This document shows, one piece after another, positions 53,219-60,380 of a DNA stretch of 64,000 bases (its first letter is position 1; each line of letters begins with the position of its first letter). Below the pieces are notes generated by a model, which was given only the letters and a program-made list of their open reading frames with translations, made no database searches and was not told the DNA's origin. The position numbers and the translations under genes were made by a program. Source of the DNA: Actinomadura livida (lineage in GTDB: Bacteria > Actinomycetota > Actinomycetes > Streptosporangiales > Streptosporangiaceae); assembly GCF_014648675.1 (NCBI RefSeq), contig NZ_BMRO01000020.1, positions 62,652-126,651 of the forward strand, in the 5' to 3' direction.

Positions 53219-54016
53219 TCAGGTGCTCCGCCTGAGCTGCTCCAGCCCGCGCACCGCGTCGCCGAAGACGCGGTGCAGGACGTCATCGCCGCGCTGGTCG
53301 TCGGCGCCCGCGGCGATGATCGTCTGCACGGCCGGGTAGCCGCGCAGCCCGACCTCGGTCGGCCGTCCCGCGGAGATGATCGTGTAGATCTCGCGGACCG
53401 GATAGGTGTGCACGGCCCTGACCTGCCCGGCGAGCCCGCCGGCGCCACCGGCAAGGAACGGGTTCGTTGATCCGGTCGACAAGCGTCCTGCCCCTGGCCG
53501 AAGGAGACATCTGGGCGCCGATACGGCCGATGAAGTGGTGCGCGTCATCAGGGATGGTCTCCCTCGGCAGCGGATCGCCGCCGAACGCGACCAGGTCCGC
53601 TTCGGACAGGAAGAGCCCGTGCGGCATGCCCTGGGGTTGAGCCGTCTCCGGCGCGTCGAACGAGATGCCCGGGACCTCCGGCCAGAGACCGGGACGGTTG
53701 GCCGCGAGGCGCAGCTGCCGGTACTGCCACAGCCCCGGGGCACGGGCGAACATGATCCCGTGCACGTCGCGCCAGTAGTCGAGGACGGGGAAGAGCGCGC
53801 CCGCACCACGAGGGGTGAATGCTTACTACGAGCGCCAGGAGGACGAGCTCGCAGGCGAGGGCCGCTCCGTAAGTCAGGAGGCACCGCGCGATAAACCGCC
53901 GCGAAGTGGGTGAAAGCGGCCATCGCGGACGCCAGTTCCTCCTCCAGCACCTCCGGCTCAAGGCGCTCCGCCACCGGACCCACCCCAAGATCGACAAGCG
54001 AGAACTCACCGCTCAA
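53219..54016 (-). pseudogene. Frameshifted gene, unknown product
   Basis: Three frames carry protein-like sequence in turn. First: MSGEFSLVDLGVGPVAERL followed by EVLEEELASAMAAFTHFAAV (codons 1-45). Next, in a second frame, a hydrophobic span (CLLTYGAALACELVLLALVV). Then, in a third, ALFPVLDYWRDVHGIMFARA through GPLWPEV-like and GLFLSEADLVAFGGDPLPRE to TLVDRINEPVPC. The first frame then resumes with QVRAVHTYPVREIYTIISAG and ends at LEQLRRST. At least two, probably three, frame changes are needed, so this is a decayed gene unless the sequence has errors. Family not recognised; the protein was probably membrane-associated. Confidence 0.65.
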
Positions 54017-54081
54017 CCTGCAGAAACAGGATCACGCGGAGGCGACTCTCACACCACTCCACTGGACGTGACCGTCGACGC

Positions 54082-54642
54082 TCAGTGTCGGCCGTTGATG
54101 TCATAGGTGTTGAGCAGGGCGCCTGAGGTGAATCTTCGCGTGTCGGTGAGCCGGAGGTCCTGCTGCGGGTACGTCCCGTTGAACAGTGGCGTGCCGCCGC
54201 CCAGGAGGGCGGGATTGATCAGAAGCCGCAGCTCGTCCAGGACGCCGAGGCGGATGGCGGCGGTGGCGGCCTGGCCGCCCGCGAAGAGGGCGAGGCCGCG
54301 GCCGTCCCGGCGCTTGAGGTCCTTCAAGGCCGTCGCCGGGTCGTCGCCGAGCGGGTGGGAGTTGTGCCATTCGGTGTCGCGGAGGGTGCGGGACATGACG
54401 TACTTCGGCAGCTCGTGCATCCGGCGCCGCTGCGTGGACGAGACCTCCTCGCCGGCCGTCGGCCAGTAGGCGGCGAGCTGCTCGAAGGATGTCCGGCCGA
54501 AGACCATCCCGTCGATCGACTCCAGCACTCCGTCCATGTGGGTCTGGAACTCCTCGTCGGCGAACCGCCAGTCGATATCGCCCGCCGGGTCGGTGATGTA
54601 ACCGTCGATCGACACGTTGATGTGCAGGAACAGACGCCTCAC
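54082..54642 (-). CDS. Dihydrofolate reductase-like (RibD C-terminal) family protein
   Basis: A protein of 186 residues of the DHFR/RibD-C fold: LFLHINVSIDGYITDPAGDI, FGRTSFEQLAAYWP, YVMSRTL, and FAGGQAATAAIRLGVLDELR, the nucleotide-binding loop. Members near TetR-type genes are often called YwjB-like dihydrofolate-reductase-family proteins; the substrate is unknown. It is divergent from a TetR gene, with duplicated operator-like repeats between them, and is probably repressed by it. Confidence 0.9.
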   Translation of the reverse strand: MRRLFLHINVSIDGYITDPAGDIDWRFADEEFQTHMDGVLESIDGMVFGRTSFEQLAAYWPTAGEEVSSTQRRRMHELPKYVMSRTLRDTEWHNSHPLGDDPATALKDLKRRDGRGLALFAGGQAATAAIRLGVLDELRLLINPALLGGGTPLFNGTYPQQDLRLTDTRRFTSGALLNTYDINGRH

Positions 54643-54667
54643 GAGGGCTCCTCTAGTTGGAGGGATG

Positions 54668-54735
54668 ACTTTTTGAACGACTGACCAAGAACTAGTACCG
54701 GCAAGCTGTCACTTTTTGAACGACATGTCAAGAAG
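54668..54735. repeat. Duplicated operator in the TetR / DHFR-like divergent promoter
   Basis: ACTTTTTGAACGAC occurs at 54668-54681 and again, identical, at 54711-54724, followed in each by a related A-rich end (CCAAGAAC, TCAAGAAG). The second copy with its flank is an imperfect 24-bp palindrome, CTTnTTGA-n8-TCAAnAAG. Copies start 43 bp apart, about four helical turns. Both promoters lie here, so this is the probable TetR binding region. Confidence 0.65.
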
Positions 54736-54750
54736 TCGTACGATGCCGTC

Positions 54751-55362
54751 ATGTCACGCACCGGACGGCCGCGCTCCTTCGATGACGACCAGGTCGTCGG
54801 GAGCGCCCTCGATCTCTTCTGGCGGCGCGGTTACGCGGCCGCGTCGCTCCGCGACCTCAAGGAGGATCTCGGCGTGCTGCCGGGCAGCGTGTACGCCGCA
54901 TACGGCAGCAAGCACGCCCTGTTCCTCCGTGCGCTGGGGCGTTACGTGGACGCGGCCCGGGAGCAGGCCGACGACATGGCCGCCGAGGGCGCCGTCCTGC
55001 CGCGCATCCGGGCGCTGCTCCTCGACGTCCTCCAAGCCGCGCAGGCGACCCCCGGACGCGGCTGCATGCTGGGCAACACAGCCGCCGAACTGCTCCCTGA
55101 GGACGAGGCCGCCGGGCGGCTGGTGCACGGGGGTTTCGCCGCGCTGGAGGACGGCCTGAAGCAGGCCCTCCAGGCCGCGCAGCGATCCGGCGAGGTCCGC
55201 GCCGGCGTCGACTGCGGAGCCCAGGCCCGCCTCCTGCTCGGCCTCATGCAGGGCCTCCACGTCCTCGCCCGTGCCGAACCCGACCCGCTCCGCCTGTCCG
55301 ATGCCGTCGACGCCGCCCTCGTCGCGCTGACCGACCACTCCGGGACCGGCCAGAAGTCCTAG
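54751..55362 (+). CDS. TetR/AcrR-family transcriptional regulator
   Basis: A protein of 203 residues. DNA-binding helices: ALDLFWRRGYAAASLRDLKE and VLPGSVYAAYGSKHALFLRA. The ligand domain contains ATPGRGCMLGNTAAELLPED, the G-C-L/M-x-x-N segment typical of the TetR C-terminal 16-like group. It is divergent from the DHFR-like gene and probably represses both through the duplicated sites. Confidence 0.93.
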   Translation: MSRTGRPRSFDDDQVVGSALDLFWRRGYAAASLRDLKEDLGVLPGSVYAAYGSKHALFLRALGRYVDAAREQADDMAAEGAVLPRIRALLLDVLQAAQATPGRGCMLGNTAAELLPEDEAAGRLVHGGFAALEDGLKQALQAAQRSGEVRAGVDCGAQARLLLGLMQGLHVLARAEPDPLRLSDAVDAALVALTDHSGTGQKS

Positions 55363-55452
55363 CGGCTTCGGCCTCCGGGGCGGCGGCGGGCCAGGCCAAC
55401 GTCGATCACGCGGGCCGCGGCGTCCGGCCGCGGCACTCCGGTCCGCTGCGGG

Positions 55453-56718
55453 TCACTCGTCGGGGACGATGCACAGGGTGGCCGTTCCCTTGCCCTTCTT
55501 CGCGGGCAGCACGAGCGTCCGCGTGAACGTGGAGCAGGACGTGCGCTCGTCGTAGCGGTAGACGACGCGGTAGTTCTCCGTCCACGGGGGACCGAGCGCG
55601 CAGGGATGCCTCCGCCAGGTTCCCCAGCCGTCGATGTCCAGGCCGCCGGAGTGGACGCAGTCGCCCGCCTTGGCGAGATGCGCGGTGGACGCGAACGTCA
55701 CCATCGTCCCCATGAAAGCCACGGCGACCGCCACGCAGGTCCCGACCGCGAGCATTCCCCGGCTGATGCGGGGGCGTGACGCGCGCCTCCGGGTCTCGTT
55801 CAGGCGTCGGGTCCACGAGGTCGGCCGAGAGACCGGGGGTTTTTGAGGGGCGGGGCGTTGCCGGGAGAGCAGGTGGGAGGTGGGCTTGTCGTCCGGATCT
55901 CGCGGGCCGTCGATCAGGTCCAGGGCTTCGGCGGCGGTCGGGCGGGTGTCCGGGTCCTTGTCGAGCAATCTGGTCATCAGGTGCGCGAGCCTCCCGGCCC
56001 GCTTCGGCGGCGGAGGCTCGTCCCGCAGCAGCGCCGTGACGGTCTCGGCGACGGTGTCGCGGCGGAACGGGGACACACCCTCAACGCACCGGTAGAGGGT
56101 GACGCCGAGGGAGAACAGGTCACCGGCGGTGCCGTTGTTCTTGCCGCTCAGCCGCTCCGGCGCGAGGTACTCCATCGAGCCGATGACCGCGCCGGACGCC
56201 GTCAGCGCCGTGTCCGCCTGGTGGACCGCGATGCCGAAGTCGGCGAGCAGCGCCTCCCCGGACCCCGCCAGCATGACGTTCGCCGGTTTGATGTCGCGGT
56301 GCACGACCCCGGCGGTGTGCGCCGCGTCCAGTGCCTTCAGCAGCACCTCGGCGATCTTCGTGGCCTCCTCGGCGGAGATCGTCCCCGCCCTCTTGAGCCG
56401 GTCCTCCAGGGAGTGGCCGTCGACGAGGCGCATGACGATCCAGGGGACGTCGTCCACGATCACCACGTCATGGACGGGGATGATGCCGGGATGGTCCCGC
56501 AGCCGCGCGGCGTTGCGGGCCTCCCGCCTGGCGCGGGTGAGGAACTCCGCCCGCTCCGCGTCGGAGGCGGTCGGCGGCACCCGCACCTCCTTGACCGCGA
56601 CGTCCACGCCGAGGGTCTCGTCATGGGCCTTCCAGACCCGTCCGAAGCCACCCGATCCCAGCTCCGCCACGAGCCGGTACCGTCCGCCGATCCGGTCCAG
56701 GTGCGCCTCCTGGGTCAC
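55453..56718 (-). CDS. Ser/Thr protein kinase with C-terminal extracellular domain
   Basis: A protein of 421 residues. Kinase domain (about 12-265): LGSGGFGRVWKAHDE, VDVAVKEVRV (Lys), HRDIKPANVML, LADFGIAVH, and GSMEYLAPERLSG. A Pro/Arg-rich linker leads to one span (GMLAVGTCVAVAVAFMGTMV). The outer domain (about 345-421) has four cysteines (AGDCVHSG, RHPCALG, TSCSTF, TLCIVP), perhaps two disulfides, and resembles no domain I know. GTG start. Monocistronic, with a gene-free stretch on each side. Confidence 0.92.
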   Translation of the reverse strand: MTQEAHLDRIGGRYRLVAELGSGGFGRVWKAHDETLGVDVAVKEVRVPPTASDAERAEFLTRARREARNAARLRDHPGIIPVHDVVIVDDVPWIVMRLVDGHSLEDRLKRAGTISAEEATKIAEVLLKALDAAHTAGVVHRDIKPANVMLAGSGEALLADFGIAVHQADTALTASGAVIGSMEYLAPERLSGKNNGTAGDLFSLGVTLYRCVEGVSPFRRDTVAETVTALLRDEPPPPKRAGRLAHLMTRLLDKDPDTRPTAAEALDLIDGPRDPDDKPTSHLLSRQRPAPQKPPVSRPTSWTRRLNETRRRASRPRISRGMLAVGTCVAVAVAFMGTMVTFASTAHLAKAGDCVHSGGLDIDGWGTWRRHPCALGPPWTENYRVVYRYDERTSCSTFTRTLVLPAKKGKGTATLCIVPDE

Positions 56719-56775
56719 GCGCGTCCTCCACTGGCCGGTATCGCCTCGAACGGAAGTTGATTATGTCCCAGGCGG

Positions 56776-57311
56776 ATGGTGAACGACGGATCATGCCGTG
56801 CTGTGCCTGGACGACCGGCGGCCATCGGGCGGGTGCTCGCGGAGTCCGGTTGGGTGCGGCCGGGACAAGAAATCGACTGGACATCTGAGGCCGCCGCGCT
56901 AGAGGTCGGCGGCGGCTGGGAACTGGAACTCGGCACCCCACCGCCCCAGCCCGCCTGGTTCGTGGTGCTGCCGTTCGTCTTGCTGTGGCCGCCGGTCGAC
57001 GCGGAGGAGCACGACGACGAGGAGGAGGACGACCTCGACGAGGAGTACCCGGACGTCTGGGAGCGGCTGCCGGACGCGGGGCACACCGAGTTCGAGGCCG
57101 AGTTCCTGCGGGTCCGCGCCATGGTCGAGAAGCTGATCGGGCCGCCGGGAGTGTCCACGGCGACCTTTCGCTGGGCGTGCGCTGGGACGTCTGGGAGCGC
57201 GGGAAGACGGTGTTGGCCCTGTACGCCCAGGACGACATCCCCACGTACGCGCACTACGACCGGCTCGCGCTGGGTGTCTGGCACGCCGACGAGTGGAGCC
57301 CGCCCGAGTAG
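56776..57311 (+). pseudogene. Hypothetical gene with one frameshift
   Basis: The first frame reads MVNDGSCRAVPGRPAAIGRV through WFVVLPFVLLWPPV, an acidic run, and EFEAEFLRVRAMVEKLIGPP. Near position 57155 the sense frame changes (net -1) to SVHGDLSLGVRWDVWERGKT and ends with YDRLALGVWHADEWSPPE at 57311. Both halves have actinobacterial codon use, so a single base change has broken one gene of about 178 codons, or there is a sequencing error. Function unknown. Confidence 0.6.
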
Positions 57312-57347
57312 CGTGCTTTCCGCGACAGGCGTGTGGGACGCGGGAGG

Positions 57348-57440
57348 TCAGGCGGCGGCGCAGATGATTCAGGTGCGGGCGGTGGGGCGGGACTTAGGGC
57401 GTGCCGGGGCGATCGGGCCTCCGCAGAGACGCACCCGGCC
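57348..57440 (-). pseudogene. Fragment of a DksA/TraR gene 3-prime end
   Basis: Read on the minus strand this gives RLCGGPIAPARPKSRPTART, then a stop, IICAAA and a stop. It aligns with the end of the intact DksA/TraR protein at 63142-63480 (CGGPIAPGRLEARPTART, CITCAAT). The third zinc cysteine has become TGA. About 90 nt of similarity remains, with no N-terminal part, so it is a partial duplicate or decayed paralogue about 6 kb from the intact gene. Confidence 0.75.
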
Positions 57441-57445
57441 TCAGG

Positions 57446-57817
57446 TCACCACACGGACCAGACGCTGAGGCCGTCGGCGGGGAGGGTCGGCAGCGACTGC
57501 CCACCCCTCACCGAGCCGAGCAGCCTGCCGGTGCATTGCTTGTCCGAATAGACGAGCAAGGCGACCGGGATGCCCGTGCCGCCCCGGTGCGTGTTGGCGA
57601 CGGATCGCAACGGGAACGGCGCGTCGAGGCATCCGGCGCCCGGCCGGAACGTCGTGACCAGGCCGACGAACCCGGCCCCCGACCAACCGCACAGCGACTC
57701 GGCCGGACAGTCCCAGGGGTCCGGCGCCGGTGCCGCAGACGCGGACGACACCGGCAGTACCGCCGCGGCCGCCGCCACCGCCGTGACCAGCGAGGCACGA
57801 GTCAAGGTCCGCCACAT
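57446..57817 (-). CDS. Secreted peptidase-inhibitor I36-like protein
   Basis: A protein of 123 residues. Signal peptide MWRTLTRASLVTAVAAAAAV with a cut after SSASA. The mature part has CPAESLCGWSGAGFVGLV, GCLDAPFPLRSVANTHRG and VYSDKQCTGRLLGSVRGG, a crystallin-like beta fold with cysteines, as in the metalloproteinase inhibitor SMPI family (I36). It may inhibit extracellular metalloproteases such as the M6 enzyme of this window (speculation). AGGGAG precedes the ATG at 57817. Confidence 0.8.
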   Translation of the reverse strand: MWRTLTRASLVTAVAAAAAVLPVSSASAAPAPDPWDCPAESLCGWSGAGFVGLVTTFRPGAGCLDAPFPLRSVANTHRGGTGIPVALLVYSDKQCTGRLLGSVRGGQSLPTLPADGLSVWSVW

Positions 57818-58137
57818 GGGCGCACTCCCTCCGTAGGCGCTCTGGCCACACAGGTTCGCCCAGGATTCCGATGCGGTCCAGTGGCCCGTGAAAGATTTCA
57901 CGGGCCGGCTGATCGGGTCCCGGGCGCCGGTGCGTATGAATGGTCAAGAAACCCCGGTCCTCCGTATGGCAGGGCTGGCGGAGAAGCGCGTGACCGAATC
58001 CGGCCAGAGTATGCGTAGAGTGACAAGTAAGTGCCGGTATTTCAGCTCTGGGTCGTGTGAGCTGCGATTGTTCTCGTTATGGACCGATAGAATCTGAAAT
58101 GAGGTCATCGTCACGCACGGTGTTTATGGGAGTACGG
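57818..58137. other. Gene-free stretch upstream of the peptide/DUF6879 operon
   Basis: I see no convincing gene here. It is clearly lower in GC than the surroundings from about 58000 on (runs such as GATTGTTCTCGTTATGG), consistent with promoter DNA for one or more start sites. The only well-formed promoter follows at 58138-58166. Confidence 0.5.
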
Positions 58138-58166
58138 TTGACGCTCCTCCGTGGTCGATATATATA
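58138..58166 (+). promoter_or_regulatory. Sigma-70 (HrdB-type) promoter of the peptide/DUF6879 operon
   Basis: TTGACG and TATATA are separated by exactly 17 nt, 40 nt before the 64-residue peptide start. It is the best consensus promoter seen in the window, suggesting strong vegetative expression of the operon. Confidence 0.7.
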
Positions 58167-58205
58167 AGGCGTGAAGAGTAATATCGGCAAGGCGAGGACC
58201 GTGCC

Positions 58206-58400
58206 ATGACACTCAGGTTGATCGGCGGTTCGGGCTGCGGTAATGGTCCGTGTCCTGCGGTGTACGAGACGGAGAACAAGACGATCGTCGTCCAGGGCTT
58301 CGTCGTCGATCCGGAGCGGACGGGCCTCGCGCTGCCGCCCGGCGAGGGCGCCGTCGAGATCCCGCGCTACATCCTCGAGCGGGCGCTCGCCGCCGACTGA
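58206..58400 (+). CDS. Small 64-residue protein preceding DUF6879
   Basis: MTLRLIGGSGCGNGPCPAVY, then ETENKTIVVQGFVVDPER and a C-terminal EIPRYILERALAAD. Two cysteines in GGSGCGNGPCP form a rigid turn. From memory, such small proteins regularly precede DUF6879 genes in actinomycetes, which is my reason to regard it as real. It could be a partner protein or a secreted peptide, but no signal peptide or leader-like cleavage site is visible. The strong promoter lies 40 nt upstream. Confidence 0.75.
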   Translation: MTLRLIGGSGCGNGPCPAVYETENKTIVVQGFVVDPERTGLALPPGEGAVEIPRYILERALAAD

Positions 58401-58465
58401 CCGCGCAGGCCGGCACCGCTTGAGGCACCGGCCCGTCACACGGGAGAATTGCCATCATTCTCAAC

Positions 58466-59062
58466 ATGGAAGAGTTCGGCCGGCTCTTCTCGGAGTTCAG
58501 GTCGTCAGCGACGCGCATCGAGACGCTCGACGTCTATTCGGTGCCGGAGGAACGCGACAACCTCGACCTCTACCGTTCCGGAGCGCCGCTGCCGCCGGAC
58601 CGGAACGAGGAATGGGCGCGCAGCATCCGGGAGTGCGTCGCGGCCGGCAAGTACATGGGCAGGGTGCACATCATCGACCACGTCCTGACGCCATATCTCC
58701 AATTCGAGATCGACTGGTATTACGCGGTCAACGGCGCGGCGGGCGAGGACATCCGGTTCATCTTCCGTGACGATGTGCCCGACATCCCTTATACGGACAC
58801 GTGGCTCTTCGACGACGAGATCGTCGTGGATCTGAGCTACGACCGCTCCGGCGAACTGCTGTACATCAACAGGAACGACGATCCCGAGCGGCGGGAACAG
58901 GCGCGGACCGCCTGGCGGGAGTTCTACGTCCGGTCCTTCCCACTGGCCGATCTCCTGGCCAAGGTCCGCGGCGCCGAGCTGGAAGTGCCGCGCTCGCCGC
59001 TCGGCCTCCGGCCCGCATGGGCGAAGGAGCACGCATGCGCGTCGAAGGCCGGCCGCACCTGA
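58466..59062 (+). CDS. DUF6879-family protein
   Basis: A protein of 198 residues: MEEFGRLFSEFRSSATRIET, LDVYSVPEERDNLDLYRSG, then FEIDWYYAVNGAAGEDIRFI and DDEIVVDLSYDRSGELLYIN, the aromatic-rich core of DUF6879. Function unknown; family genes are common near DUF397/XRE-type regulators. The ribosome site is poor and a non-ATG start a few codons upstream is possible. Its end overlaps the dioxygenase start by 28 nt. Confidence 0.85.
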   Translation: MEEFGRLFSEFRSSATRIETLDVYSVPEERDNLDLYRSGAPLPPDRNEEWARSIRECVAAGKYMGRVHIIDHVLTPYLQFEIDWYYAVNGAAGEDIRFIFRDDVPDIPYTDTWLFDDEIVVDLSYDRSGELLYINRNDDPERREQARTAWREFYVRSFPLADLLAKVRGAELEVPRSPLGLRPAWAKEHACASKAGRT

Positions 59063-59868
59063 GCACCGACTTCGTCCTCAGCGACCAGGCGGCCGGCTAC
59101 CCGCGCCGGACGGTCACCACCACGGCGAGACCGGACGACCTCGACGCGGTCGTCCGGTCCGGCTACCTCGTCCGGCGGGGGCTGCTGGACGGTGCGACGG
59201 CCGCCCTCCTCGCGGACGCCGTCCTGCGGCTCGCCAAGGCCGAAGACGGCCGTCCGGAAGCCGAGAGCCTCCCCGGCCAGAGCATCTACCTCCGGTCGCT
59301 GCTCGACAAGGACCCGGTGTTCCACCCGCTTCTCCGACTGGAGCCGGCACTGTCGATCGCGCGGACGCTGCTCGGCCCGCAGGTCTGGATCGATCTGGAG
59401 GCCCGGCTGAACCACGCGGGCCGGGCCGGGGTCGGGGTGCCCTGGCACGCCCACCTGCCCGTCATCCCCGACCCGCTCCCGGCCCTGTTCAGCTACCCCC
59501 ACCAGGTCCACTGCCTCGTCTACCTGGACCGGATCACCGAGAAGGAAGGAGCCCTCTGCCTGCTGCCCGGCTCGCACCGCCGCGGCGACCTGCGCATACC
59601 GCTCGGTGACCAGAGCGACCGCGACGGGCAGGTCGAGCTGTTCTTCGAGCCCGGCGACGCGGTCCTCATCCACGCCGGGCTCTGGCACCGGACCGTTCCG
59701 TCCAGCGCCGTCGCCGGATACCGCCGGCTGCTCCTGCTCGGCTTCGTCCCCTCCTGGCAGCGGCCCAGCACCGCGTGCGGCGTTCCCCCGGAACGCGCGC
59801 TCACGGAGGACCTCGCCCGCGGAGGGGACGCCGAGACCCGCGAGCTCCTCGGCGAGTTCCGGTGGTGA
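59035..59868 (+). CDS. Phytanoyl-CoA dioxygenase (PhyH)-like protein with altered iron site
   Basis: A protein of 277 residues of the cupin-like 2-oxoglutarate/Fe(II) dioxygenase fold. GVPWHAHLPVIPD at 134-146 stands where H-x-D normally supplies two iron ligands: His138 is kept, but the Asp position is His140. The distal His218 (GLWHRTVP) and Arg230 (GYRRLLLL), for 2-oxoglutarate, are kept. CLLPGSHRRGDLR matches the PhyH loop. AAGGAG precedes the ATG, which lies within the end of the DUF6879 gene. It is coupled to the GNAT gene by GTGA. Confidence 0.82.
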   Translation: MRVEGRPHLSTDFVLSDQAAGYPRRTVTTTARPDDLDAVVRSGYLVRRGLLDGATAALLADAVLRLAKAEDGRPEAESLPGQSIYLRSLLDKDPVFHPLLRLEPALSIARTLLGPQVWIDLEARLNHAGRAGVGVPWHAHLPVIPDPLPALFSYPHQVHCLVYLDRITEKEGALCLLPGSHRRGDLRIPLGDQSDRDGQVELFFEPGDAVLIHAGLWHRTVPSSAVAGYRRLLLLGFVPSWQRPSTACGVPPERALTEDLARGGDAETRELLGEFRW

Positions 59869-60380
59869 CCGTCCGGCTGCGCCCGCTGGAGGAGGCCGAC
59901 CTCCCCGTCTTCGAACACGCCTACTCCACCCGGGACGGCGCCGGGGAACACCAGTGGTTCGGGTTCAGCCCGCCCGGCCGCGGCCTCGCCGAGATGGGGG
60001 CGCTCGGACCGCACGGCGGACGGCTGACCGTCACCGCCGACGACCGAGCCGCCGGAAGCGCGTTCTGGTTCCGCCGGGAATGGGGCCCGGCCGAGACGTC
60101 CTGGTGCTGGGAGGTGGCCCTGCACATCCTCGCGGAGCAGCGGCGCCGCGGCCTCGGCACCCAGGCGTTGAGCCTGCTCACCCGGTACCTGTTCGACCAC
60201 ACCCTCGCCTGGCGCGTCCAGGCCGTCGCCGACGCCGCCAACACCGCCTCCCAACGGATGATCATCCGGGCCGGCTTCACCCGGGAGGGCGTCCTGCGCG
60301 CCGCCCAGTGGCGTGAGGGGCGCCGCCACGACCAAGTGCTCTACTCGCTGCTGCGCGACGACCTGCCGCCTCAGCCCTGA
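59865..60380 (+). CDS. GNAT-family N-acetyltransferase
   Basis: A protein of 171 residues. N-terminal VTVRLRPLEEADLPVFEHAY; acetyl-CoA-binding motif A HILAEQRRRGLGTQALSLLT (R/Q-x-x-G-x-G/A); and NTASQRMIIRAGFTREGVLR, as in RimJ/RimL-type and antibiotic-modifying enzymes. The GTG overlaps the dioxygenase stop as GTGA. Its end overlaps the convergent STAND gene by 10 nt. It probably modifies the product of the upstream dioxygenase (inference). Confidence 0.88.
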   Translation: MTVRLRPLEEADLPVFEHAYSTRDGAGEHQWFGFSPPGRGLAEMGALGPHGGRLTVTADDRAAGSAFWFRREWGPAETSWCWEVALHILAEQRRRGLGTQALSLLTRYLFDHTLAWRVQAVADAANTASQRMIIRAGFTREGVLRAAQWREGRRHDQVLYSLLRDDLPPQP

